From NCBI GenBank assembly GCA_002788475.1, contig PFRK01000019.1:1-14478 (forward strand): a stretch of 14,478 nt of DNA, in the 5' to 3' direction. The stretch's first letter is position 1. Every line of letters begins with the position of its first letter. The position numbers were made by a program, and so were the translations under genes. This document shows, piece by piece, positions 5,907 to 12,450 of the stretch. This DNA comes from Candidatus Nomurabacteria bacterium CG_4_9_14_0_2_um_filter_32_10 (lineage in GTDB: Bacteria > Patescibacteriota > Minisyncoccia > Phycocordibacterales > UBA9973). The notes under the pieces were generated by a model. It saw only the letters and a program-made list of their open reading frames with translations. It had not been told where the DNA came from and did not search any database.

Positions 5907-7574
5907 TCATAAAAGTACAGCTTTTATACGCCTAATACCAGCAGAGACAGCTTCTTCTTTAAGAATTTTAAAATGCTTGGGCGCTTCATTGGTGCCACCC
6001 AATTCAGATGTATTTTTTACATGAGGTCCTCCACAAAATTCTTTAGAAATTTGGTTTCCATCTTTGTCTTCTATAAAATAAACAGATACAATTTCAGGAT
6101 ATTTTGTCCCAAATTCCATTTCTGCACCTATTTTTTCTGCTTCTTTAAGAGGTATTTCTCGATGGATTACATCAAGTTTAGTTTTTATCTTATTATTAAC
6201 AAAACCTTCTACTTTTTTCTTTTCTTCATCTGTTAATTTATGATCACAAAGAAAATCCATACGTAAACGTTCCTCTGTAATATTACTTCCTTTTTGTTTT
6301 ATATTTTTATCAACAATAGCCTGTAACCCAGCAAGTAATAAGTGATGTGCAGTATGAAGACAAATAGTTTTTTCGTTATGATTCGCCAATCCACCTTTAA
6401 ACATTCCAGTAGAAGATGTCTGAGAAAGCTTCTGGTGTTTTATCATTTTTTTATCAAAATCTTCAAGATCTATTTTTATCTTTTTCTCTTTAGCCAATTC
6501 AAGTGTTAATTCAATTGGGAAACCATAAGTAGTTGCTAAAATAAAAGGATCAATATTTTTTTTAAATTCTTTCATACCTCTTTCGAGTGTCTCACGAAAT
6601 TTATTTTCTTCTTTTTTAATTTCATCTTTATCATCTAAAATATAAACATATTTATATTTTTTTACATTTTCATTAATTATATTCTCTAATGATTCTTTTG
6701 AAAATCTAACAGCACGACGAATCAATCTTCTTAAAACATAACCACGACCAGTATTTGAAGGTAAAATACCATCTGAAATAATAAATAATGCGGCTTTTAT
6801 ATGATCTACTATAATACGTTCCTCTTTTGTTTTTTCATTATTAAACAAATCTGTTTCATAAACACTTTTCTTTTTCTGAACAATTGAAACTAACCTCTCA
6901 AAACCCATTCCTGTATCAATCCCTAAAACTGGAAGTTTAGTTAATTTTACTTCCCCTTTATCTAATTTTTCACGAGATCCATCACAAAAATATTCATTAA
7001 AAACAATATTCCAAATTTCTACATCTTCACCATCAGCATTTTTACAATAAATTTCTGTCGTAGGACCACAAGGACCACTATCTCCCGTTGGACCCCAAAA
7101 AACATCATCCATTCCTTCTTCACGTATATCTATTACTCCAAGAGATTGCCAAACTTTTTTTGACTCCTCATCTTTTTTTATAGAACCAAGACCTTTAAAA
7201 AAGGTTACGTAAGAAATTTCTAAATCCATTTCTTTCGTTATAAAATCATATGTATAAATAATAGCTTCTTTTCTTCCATAACCACCAAAAGAAAAATTCC
7301 CGAGCATTTCAAAAAAAGTAAGATGAGAAGAATCACCAACTTCATCTATATCTCCTGTACGTATACATTTTTGAACAGTCGTAATATTCAAACTACCAAA
7401 ATCTTTTTCTGCATCTTTTGGATGAGTATAATATTCTTTAAATTGTTGCATCCCAGCAGTGGTAAAAAGCACAGAAGGGTCATTTTCTGGTACTAGTGAA
7501 GATGAAGGGATTATTTTATGTCCACGATCCTCAAAAAATTTTAAAAATCTTAATCGAATTTTACTTGATTCCAT
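5907..7574 (-). CDS. alaS: Alanyl-tRNA synthetase, compact form
   Basis: The enzyme charges tRNA-Ala with alanine and hydrolyses mischarged product. At 555 residues it is far shorter than the usual 850-900. The class II catalytic core is intact: FTTAGMQQFK (37-46), SHLTFFEMLGNFSFGGYG (83-100), FWGPTGDSGPCGPTTEIY (159-176) and GIDTGMGFERL (218-228), followed by the tRNA-recognition region with GRGYVLRRLIRRAVR (276-290). The editing site is present: His407/His411 (HTAHH) and Cys514/His518 (CGGPH). Two parts are missing. The beta-barrel linker before the editing domain is reduced to about 30 residues (about 375-405), and the C-Ala/DHHA1 domain is absent after IRRIKAVLL. The gene ends in TGA with no sign of frameshift, so this appears to be a natural compact form. 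The Thr of CGGTH is replaced by Pro. Confidence 0.97.
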   Translation of the reverse strand: MESSKIRLRFLKFFEDRGHKIIPSSSLVPENDPSVLFTTAGMQQFKEYYTHPKDAEKDFGSLNITTVQKCIRTGDIDEVGDSSHLTFFEMLGNFSFGGYGRKEAIIYTYDFITKEMDLEISYVTFFKGLGSIKKDEESKKVWQSLGVIDIREEGMDDVFWGPTGDSGPCGPTTEIYCKNADGEDVEIWNIVFNEYFCDGSREKLDKGEVKLTKLPVLGIDTGMGFERLVSIVQKKKSVYETDLFNNEKTKEERIIVDHIKAALFIISDGILPSNTGRGYVLRRLIRRAVRFSKESLENIINENVKKYKYVYILDDKDEIKKEENKFRETLERGMKEFKKNIDPFILATTYGFPIELTLELAKEKKIKIDLEDFDKKMIKHQKLSQTSSTGMFKGGLANHNEKTICLHTAHHLLLAGLQAIVDKNIKQKGSNITEERLRMDFLCDHKLTDEEKKKVEGFVNNKIKTKLDVIHREIPLKEAEKIGAEMEFGTKYPEIVSVYFIEDKDGNQISKEFCGGPHVKNTSELGGTNEAPKHFKILKEEAVSAGIRRIKAVLL

Positions 7575-7653
7575 CCAGTTAGAAATTTATCTTAATTAAT
7601 AATACTTAACTTTATATCCCGTTTTTCAATCTTTATGTTATTTCTAACGGGAT
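7575..7653 (-). promoter_or_regulatory. alaS leader with mutually exclusive pairings
   Basis: Three segments can pair in two ways. ATCCCGTT (7616-7623) is the reverse complement of AACGGGAT (7646-7653). GTTAGAAAT (7578-7586) is the reverse complement of ATTTCTAAC (7640-7648), extendable to 11 of 12 pairs over 7575-7586 with 7640-7651. The two helices share 7646-7648, so they compete. On the transcript, one partner ends directly before the alaS ATG and could hide the start. A possible promoter within it (TTGAAA at 7624-7629, TATTAT at 7599-7604) has a long 19-base spacer. No T-box motif is visible. The fold is proposed from sequence only. Confidence 0.35.
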
Positions 7654-7667
7654 TTTATATAAAATAA

Positions 7668-8144
7668 TTATTTAATTTCCTCTTTAATTAAATTATTATC
7701 AGAAATCTTTCTTATTGGTTTTTCTAAAATATTCATAACCACAAAAATAAAGAGTACTAAAATAGTTGAAACAATTGCTAAATTAAAAAGTCCAAAACCT
7801 GCAGCCATACCAATACCAGCAGTAACCCAGAGCCCCCCTGCTGTAGTAAGTCCTCTTGTTTGAGAATCTCTAAACATTATCATTCCAGCGCCAATAAAAC
7901 CTATACCTACAACTATATTAGAAGCAATCATTACAGGATTAAAACCTGGAAAGTTTATATATTTTTCTGCCATCATTTCAGAAATTATAATAAAAACAGC
8001 CGCACCCATAGAAACAAGGGCATGCGTCTTCATACCAGCTTCTTTATGTACAAAAACACGTTCAGCTCCTATAAGCATTCCTAAAATCACCGCTACTGTT
8101 AATTTTAAAATAAAATCACCATTTTCTATAAAAAATTGTTCCAT
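7668..8144 (-). CDS. MgtC/SapB family inner-membrane protein
   Basis: The 158-residue protein is almost entirely hydrophobic with four to five membrane segments. It has the family's conserved stretches: GMLIGAERVFVHKEAGMKTH (residues 22-41), then ALVSMGAAVF, VVGIGFIGAGMIMF and RGLTTAGGLWVTAGIGMAAG. Some members (MgtC) help bacteria survive low magnesium and modulate ATP synthase, but most are of unknown role. The protein lacks the extra C-terminal ACT-like domain of Salmonella MgtC, so only the family is assigned. I chose the ATG at 8142-8144 because the family begins just before the first membrane segment. An upstream GTG at 8171 would add 9 residues and overlap the mnmA stop. The start lies 7 bases after mnmA, suggesting cotranscription. 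Confidence 0.88.
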   Translation of the reverse strand: MEQFFIENGDFILKLTVAVILGMLIGAERVFVHKEAGMKTHALVSMGAAVFIIISEMMAEKYINFPGFNPVMIASNIVVGIGFIGAGMIMFRDSQTRGLTTAGGLWVTAGIGMAAGFGLFNLAIVSTILVLFIFVVMNILEKPIRKISDNNLIKEEIK

Positions 8145-8151
8145 ATGTATA

Positions 8152-9324
8152 TTATATAACAACTCCCCCACCTAAACAAATATCTTTGTCATATATAACA
8201 CAAGATTGACCAGAAGCAACCAGTATCGGTTTTTCAAATACCACTTGTGCAAAGTTCGACTTTGCACACTTTATTTTGCAAGATAAAAATTCTCCATGAT
8301 AACGAATTTGTGCTGTGTAATCTTTATCTTCTTTTGGAATTTCAGAAATCCAGTTTGTATCTTTAATTTTAAAATAAAAATTTCCTAAATTCTTAAGGTC
8401 AGCCTTTTTTGAAGATTTAAGGGCCAACCTTTGAAAATTTTTATCTTGTGACGCATATAAAATATTTTTCTTAATATCTTTACCAACAATATAATAAGCT
8501 CCATCTTTCGAACCTTTTTTTGTAATAACAAAACCATGACGTTCTCCTAAAGTATGAAAAACTACACCATAGTGATAACCAATAACTTTTAACTCTTTAA
8601 GGTCTGGCCTTTCCCCACTGGAGGCAAGTACAACTTTTCCTTTTTTCTCTTTAATATAATGTTTCAAAAAATCTTTCAAATCTACTGCTCCTAGAAAACA
8701 AATACCTTGGCTATCTCTTTTTTCTGCAACAGGTAAATTAAATTTTTTCGCAAGTTTTCTAACTTCAATCTTTTTTAAATAACCAATTGGAAACAAAATT
8801 CTTTTTAGTTGTTCTTGTTTTAATGTCCAGAGAAAATAACTTTGATCTTTAGAAGGATCGACACCTTTTTGTAAATAAAAATTTTCTAATTCCTTAAGGT
8901 CAGACCTTTTTAAGGATTTAAGGTCTGGCCTTTTAAAATTTTTATTTTGCGCATAATGCCCAGTCGCCACATAATCTGCCCCCATAGCAATTGCCTTTTT
9001 TAGAAAAGCACCAAATTTCACTTCTTTGTTACACATCACATCAGGATTTGGTGTTCTCCCTATTTTATATTCAGCGATCATATAGTCTGCAACTTCTTTC
9101 TTATATATATCTGCTAAATCAAAAGTCAAAAATGGAATATCTAAATGTGCTGCGACTCTCATAGCATCGAGTCTTTCTTCTTCTTCGTTACATTTTAAAA
9201 AATCTGGATGCCAAGTACGTATAAAAACCCCAACGACTTCATAGCCCTGTTTTTTAAGTATTGCAGCACTCACTGCAGAATCAACGCCACCTGATAAACC
9301 AACAAAAACTGTTTTCTTCTTCAT
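8152..9324 (-). CDS. mnmA: tRNA-specific 2-thiouridylase MnmA with repeat-derived insertions
   Basis: MnmA adds sulfur to the wobble uridine (U34) of Lys, Glu and Gln tRNAs. The 390-residue product has the PP-loop GLSGGVDSA (9-17), the catalytic Cys98 in NPDVMCNKEVKFG and its partner Cys209 in GICFLG. It also has SKDQSYFLWTL (158-168), FHTLGERHGF (256-265) and the closing CLGGG. Compared with the E. coli protein as I recall it, three loops carry extra residues: 126-151, 238-246 and 293-318. The first and third are copies of one 26-residue peptide (Q-x-KNF-x-R-x-x-LKS-x-K...DLK-x-L-x-NFY), encoded by 77-bp hairpin-like repeats in the same frame. The middle one (ERPDLKELK) contains a single 13-bp arm. 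All catalytic motifs remain, so the enzyme is probably active. An inverted repeat fills the gap upstream. Confidence 0.97.
   Translation of the reverse strand: MKKKTVFVGLSGGVDSAVSAAILKKQGYEVVGVFIRTWHPDFLKCNEEEERLDAMRVAAHLDIPFLTFDLADIYKKEVADYMIAEYKIGRTPNPDVMCNKEVKFGAFLKKAIAMGADYVATGHYAQNKNFKRPDLKSLKRSDLKELENFYLQKGVDPSKDQSYFLWTLKQEQLKRILFPIGYLKKIEVRKLAKKFNLPVAEKRDSQGICFLGAVDLKDFLKHYIKEKKGKVVLASSGERPDLKELKVIGYHYGVVFHTLGERHGFVITKKGSKDGAYYIVGKDIKKNILYASQDKNFQRLALKSSKKADLKNLGNFYFKIKDTNWISEIPKEDKDYTAQIRYHGEFLSCKIKCAKSNFAQVVFEKPILVASGQSCVIYDKDICLGGGVVI
8372..8448. repeat. 77-bp palindromic element, copy 2 in mnmA
   Basis: It aligns without gaps to 8873-8949 with about 64 of 77 identical positions by hand count. 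The start-to-start distance is 501 bases, a multiple of three, so both copies are read in the same frame. Outer arms of the AAATAAAAATTT type remain, while the inner arms (AAGGTCAGCCTT and AAGGGCCAACCTT) have drifted. This suggests an older or more diverged copy. Confidence 0.85.
8599..8611. repeat. Single 13-bp arm of the mnmA palindromic element
   Basis: AAGGTCTGGCCTT is identical to the inner arm at 8920-8932. It lies in a surface-loop position and encodes the core of ERPDLKELK (residues 238-246). It is itself nearly palindromic (AAGGTC-T-GGCCTT, one G-T mismatch). A 13-base exact match close to two full copies is unlikely to be chance, but independence cannot be excluded. Confidence 0.6.
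8873..8949. repeat. 77-bp palindromic element, copy 1 in mnmA
   Basis: The element folds on itself. Outer arms AAATAAAAATTTT and its reverse complement lie at the two ends. Inner arms AAGGTCAGACCTT (8896-8908) and AAGGTCTGGCCTT (8920-8932) pair at 12 of 13 positions around an 11-base loop. Each inner arm is also (nearly) palindromic alone. It is fully open in the mnmA frame and encodes residues 126-151. It is the better preserved of the two copies. Confidence 0.88.
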
Positions 9325-9329
9325 ATTTA

Positions 9330-9435
9330 TTCAAAATATAAAATAGTACTTTTTTCGACATACGCTATGACAAGATACATAATGACATCAGGTTCGTGTG
9401 CGAGTCGTGAAAAAGTAACTATTTTATATTTTGAA
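9330..9435. repeat. 106-bp inverted-repeat element filling the mnmA/exonuclease gap
   Basis: The left arm at 9330-9359 starts TTCAAAATATAAAATAGTAC. The right arm at 9404-9435 is its reverse complement apart from a few single-base bulges. The first 18 bases pair perfectly. The 44-base centre (9360-9403) is less AT-rich than the arms. The element takes up nearly the whole 119-bp intergenic gap and ends 5 bases before the mnmA start codon. It could be a small transposon-like repeat, a processed hairpin or a leader structure for mnmA. No terminator U-run distinct from the arms is seen. Confidence 0.75.
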
Positions 9436-9443
9436 TTTTAATT

Positions 9444-9971
9444 CTACAAACTCATAAGCTTTTTGTAAAGCTCATATGTGGCATAAGCATCTGAAAGAGC
9501 ACCATGAGGATGCTCATTCTTTATACCAAAATACTTACATAACTCACGTAGAGAAAAATGTGTGACACTTTTATTTTTATGCAACTTAGCCCAAGCAATA
9601 GAAATTGTATCTAATTTGTGATAATGCATATTATTTTTAAATTTAGTTTTTATAAAAGCAAATTCTAAAAATCCTGAATCAAAAGAAACATTTTGCCCAA
9701 TCATAATACAATCTTTAACTTTTTTAGAAAAAATTTTCATACCATCTTTTAAACTAATAGCATTATCCCAATTGATGGGATCATAATGAATAACTCTAAG
9801 AGACACAGGATTAGCATTCTCTATATTTTCTGACTTTATTTTTAATTCAAATTTTTCAATTATTTTAAGTTTCGGTGTTGTTATTACACAACCAATTTCA
9901 ATAATCTCATGTTTCATTACATCAAGTCCAGTAGTTTCTATATCTATAAAAGCTAAATTGTGTTTTTGCAT
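9444..9971 (-). CDS. DEDDh-type 3'-5' exonuclease (DnaQ-like)
   Basis: The 175-residue protein is a single exonuclease domain of the type used for proofreading or RNA/DNA trimming. All acidic motifs are present: Asp10 and Glu12 in AFIDIETTGLD, Asp98 in GQNVSFDSGFLE, and His156/Asp161 in HGALSDAYATYEL, giving the DEDDh signature with two-metal catalysis. No polymerase or helicase domain is attached. It may be the proofreading epsilon subunit of DNA polymerase III or a separate DnaQ-fold nuclease. The sequence does not decide, so no symbol is given. It starts 7 bases after mltG, implying one transcript, and is separated from mnmA by a long inverted repeat. Confidence 0.93.
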   Translation of the reverse strand: MQKHNLAFIDIETTGLDVMKHEIIEIGCVITTPKLKIIEKFELKIKSENIENANPVSLRVIHYDPINWDNAISLKDGMKIFSKKVKDCIMIGQNVSFDSGFLEFAFIKTKFKNNMHYHKLDTISIAWAKLHKNKSVTHFSLRELCKYFGIKNEHPHGALSDAYATYELYKKLMSL

Positions 9972-9978
9972 ATATTTT

Positions 9979-10926
9979 TTATTTTAAATATTTTAATTTA
10001 TTAATTTTATGCTCTACAAAAGTCTTAGCAAAATGAATATTACCTTCTTTGTCATGTAGATAATAAAGATAATTAGAAATTTCTGGATATATTGCAGCTT
10101 CAATAGATTTTATCCCTGGGTTAGAAATTGGATATTTAGGTAATCCTTTTGTTTTATAAGTACTAGGTTCTGCATCTACCTGAAGAGGCATACCTATAGA
10201 AAGTCTCTTCCATAAAATTCCGGAAATAAGCTTTCTATCAATATCTCCCTTTGATTCTTCTTCAATAAGAGAAGCCATAGTTATAATTTCATTCTCTGTC
10301 TTACCAATTGAAATTATTTTAGATCTTAAAGGTAATATTTTTCTTTCATAATTATTACTCATAACAGATAATACATCTTTTTCATTATCTGTAGTAAAAA
10401 AGAAATATGTATCTGGAAAAAGATAACCCTCTTTAACACCTGCTTCTAATAAAAAAGTTTCTTCATTAAAATTCGGTAGTTTTAAAACAAAAACTTTTGA
10501 AATATCAGATACATTAAAACCTTCTGGAATCGTTACTTTAACTGGAGCTAAATGTCTTTCACCTGTTGATACACGTCTAGCAACCTCAAAAACAGAAGCT
10601 TTATTTTCAAATAAATAATCTCCTGACGCTATATATTTTTCACCTCCAAAAATTATTACAAAGGTTTCAAAAGTAACTCTTGAACGAATTATATTATTCA
10701 TTTTCAAATCTTTAGAAATAGATCTCAAACTTGAACCTTCTTCTATATTAATAATAGTCCCTACTAGAAAATCACTAGGTGGGCTAAAAAATAAAAAATT
10801 AAAAAATACTAAAAATATGATTGCCCCAAATAAAAAAGAAAAAAATTTCTTTTCAAAAAATTCTATCTTATTTAATTTAGACAATTTCTGTCCAAACTTA
10901 TTACTTGTTGGAGATAAATTCAACAT
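9979..10926 (-). CDS. mltG: Endolytic murein transglycosylase MltG (YceG family)
   Basis: MltG cuts nascent glycan strands at the outer face of the inner membrane and thereby limits their length. The 315-residue protein has a short cytoplasmic tail, a membrane anchor at about 30-48 and a periplasmic or extracellular domain. Diagnostic features are the LysM-like N-terminal part (NIEEGSSLRSISKDL, 60-74), EGYLFPDTYFF (166-176), IITMASLIEEES (214-225; Glu222 corresponds to the catalytic Glu), QVDAEPSTY (249-257), YPISNPGIKSIEAAIYP (265-281) and YLYYLHDKEGNIHFAKTFVEH (split as YLYYLHDKEG and NIHFAKTFVEH). It is somewhat shorter than the usual 340. The ATG at 10924-10926 follows directly on the arm of the inverted repeat at 10927-10992, with CTGGG immediately before the ATG. 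Confidence 0.96.
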   Translation of the reverse strand: MLNLSPTSNKFGQKLSKLNKIEFFEKKFFSFLFGAIIFLVFFNFLFFSPPSDFLVGTIINIEEGSSLRSISKDLKMNNIIRSRVTFETFVIIFGGEKYIASGDYLFENKASVFEVARRVSTGERHLAPVKVTIPEGFNVSDISKVFVLKLPNFNEETFLLEAGVKEGYLFPDTYFFFTTDNEKDVLSVMSNNYERKILPLRSKIISIGKTENEIITMASLIEEESKGDIDRKLISGILWKRLSIGMPLQVDAEPSTYKTKGLPKYPISNPGIKSIEAAIYPEISNYLYYLHDKEGNIHFAKTFVEHKINKLKYLK

Positions 10927-10992
10927 CCCAGTACTAAAATTTTAAATTATTAATAATAGTGGTCATTTTTTTGCCTAAAAATTTAGTACGGG
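10927..10992. repeat. Inverted repeat filling the gap upstream of mltG
   Basis: CCCAGTACTAAAATTTT (10927-10943) pairs with AAAAATTTAGTACGGG (10977-10992), about 15 of 17 positions with one bulge. The loop is 33 bases. The arm abuts the mltG start codon and the other end is 9 bases from the stop codon of the upstream gene. In RNA it would form a long hairpin that ends at the mltG start and could control its translation. It might also be a small dispersed repeat. Confidence 0.7.
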
Positions 10993-11001
10993 ACAAGTAA
11001 A

Positions 11002-12393
11002 TTACATCGGCAAATTTGTAGGCGGAGCAGCTTCTTTTGATTCTATACGTTCAAGAGTAGGAACTTTCAATATCTGACCAGGGAAATGCCAGAGAGTTGC
11101 TATTTCTTCAATATTCAAAACAAAAATATGGTGATGAAAAAAGTTAGGAAAGATAAATGGCGAAATAGGCCAAGGTAGACGAATCTTATGTCGCATTGGT
11201 GGATGAAAAAATTCTCTCTCCCTATATTCTAAAAGCATTCTATCTGCTAAATGCGTAATTGTGGATCTAGTAGCAGGTATAAAAGAAGAAAGAGTTTTTT
11301 CTCCAGTAGCAAAAGCGTCTGATTGAGTCGAATTATAACGAGCAAGTTCGTTTGAATAAGGTGCAGCATACTGACGAAATATTAGACGCATATTTCTTCT
11401 ATTATTCATATTAAATACTTCTTTTTTTGCAACATAGCATATTCTGATTCCAGTATCAAAACCAATTTTCAAAAATTTTCTAGCTGCTCCTTTTATCATT
11501 TCATCCATAAAACTTGGAGCACGAACCTCTTTACTGAACCCTCCTGTCGGATCTCCTTCTGCTCTAACACGTGAACTTGTAAATTCTTCTAAAGATCTTC
11601 TAACTACCATTTCTGATTCTTTTACCCAATCATGAGTTTTCTGCCAAAAATGTGCATGTTCAGGAAATTTCTTTTTAGAAGGAGTAATAACAATCTGCAT
11701 CCACATTTGTTCTCCTTTTCCTATTGAACCAAAAAGTTCTACCACTGGAGAAATAGGGTCAATCTTGTATTCTTCTTTTGGATCTTTATCTAATCCAAAA
11801 TCAACATAAGTCTTAATAGGAAATGCATCTGGTTTTGTTAATTTAAATTCACATCCCCATAAATTATATTTACTGTCAGCAGTAATTTTATCCACTGCTA
11901 AAGTATAATCCTCTACTTCTTTCACTTGTGCTTGAGGATATTGTGCATACATTTGAGTCTCTACCAAACCTTTCAAACGCGAAGGTACACGTATATAAAA
12001 ATGAACTTGTCCATCAATAGAAACTATCTCCAAAGAAAACCAAAACCAAACTGCACCTATCCAGTAGGACTCAATTCCACTTTTATTACTAGATTGATAT
12101 AAAGCACTAGATAAGAAAAGTTCCATAGCTTTAGGAGATCTTAAGACATCTCTTGGAGGAACTATTTCAAGTAAAACCCATTCAATCCCAGATATAAAAT
12201 TTGCCTCTACATAATGCAACCAAAAAGCGTGAGCAGTATATGCCAAAACTGCTGTACCAGCGATAGGTAAAATAGCTAGAAATATTTTATAAGCCCAAAA
12301 AGCTATTATATCAAATTGAAAAATAAGATAGCCAAAAATTAAAATCAACAAAAAAGGCCAATGTCCTTTTACTTCATCAGAAAACTTATCCAT
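11002..12393 (-). CDS. Two-pass membrane protein resembling the N-terminal part of T4SS/HerA-like ATPases
   Basis: The 463-residue protein begins with two membrane segments (about 13-33 and 34-56). A soluble region follows with conserved-looking blocks: EIVPPRDVLRSPKAMELFLS (about 76-95), SLEIVSIDGQVHFYIRVPSR (about 119-139) and YAQYPQAQVKEVEDYT. The C-terminus (IEEIATLWHFPGQ... then a Pro-rich APPTNLP) looks like the linker that, in related CPR proteins I recall, leads into a type IV secretion/HerA-type DNA-pumping ATPase. No Walker A or B motif occurs here and the gene stops after the linker, so this is a stand-alone or split form. I cannot name a function with certainty. Its promoter is probably at 12406-12433, within another inverted repeat. 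Confidence 0.7.
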   Translation of the reverse strand: MDKFSDEVKGHWPFLLILIFGYLIFQFDIIAFWAYKIFLAILPIAGTAVLAYTAHAFWLHYVEANFISGIEWVLLEIVPPRDVLRSPKAMELFLSSALYQSSNKSGIESYWIGAVWFWFSLEIVSIDGQVHFYIRVPSRLKGLVETQMYAQYPQAQVKEVEDYTLAVDKITADSKYNLWGCEFKLTKPDAFPIKTYVDFGLDKDPKEEYKIDPISPVVELFGSIGKGEQMWMQIVITPSKKKFPEHAHFWQKTHDWVKESEMVVRRSLEEFTSSRVRAEGDPTGGFSKEVRAPSFMDEMIKGAARKFLKIGFDTGIRICYVAKKEVFNMNNRRNMRLIFRQYAAPYSNELARYNSTQSDAFATGEKTLSSFIPATRSTITHLADRMLLEYREREFFHPPMRHKIRLPWPISPFIFPNFFHHHIFVLNIEEIATLWHFPGQILKVPTLERIESKEAAPPTNLPM

Positions 12394-12397
12394 ACAC

Positions 12398-12450
12398 TAT
12401 ATTTTAGTATAAAAAGCAAAATAAATAAAGCAAAGTTATACTAAAGTATA
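12398..12450. repeat. Inverted repeat across the gap upstream of the 463-aa gene
   Basis: TATATTTTAGTATAA (12398-12412) and TTATACTAAAGTATA (12436-12450) are reverse complements at 14 of 15 positions. The 23-base loop carries the direct repeat AAAGCAAA. One arm contains the final codons and stop of the sigma-like gene; the other contains the -10 element proposed for the 463-aa gene. In RNA it could act as a weak terminator-like hairpin, but it has no G+C core. Confidence 0.55.
12406..12433 (-). promoter_or_regulatory. Possible promoter for the 463-aa membrane protein
   Basis: TTGCTT (12428-12433) and TATACT (12406-12411) are 16 bases apart on the minus strand. Transcription would begin around 12399, about 6 bases before the ATG at 12391-12393. 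The surrounding AT-richness makes chance matches likely. Confidence 0.35.

Noticed and set aside
7575..7667. T-box riboswitch upstream of alaS
   Set aside because: No conserved T-box sequence or typical length; only local competing stems are seen.
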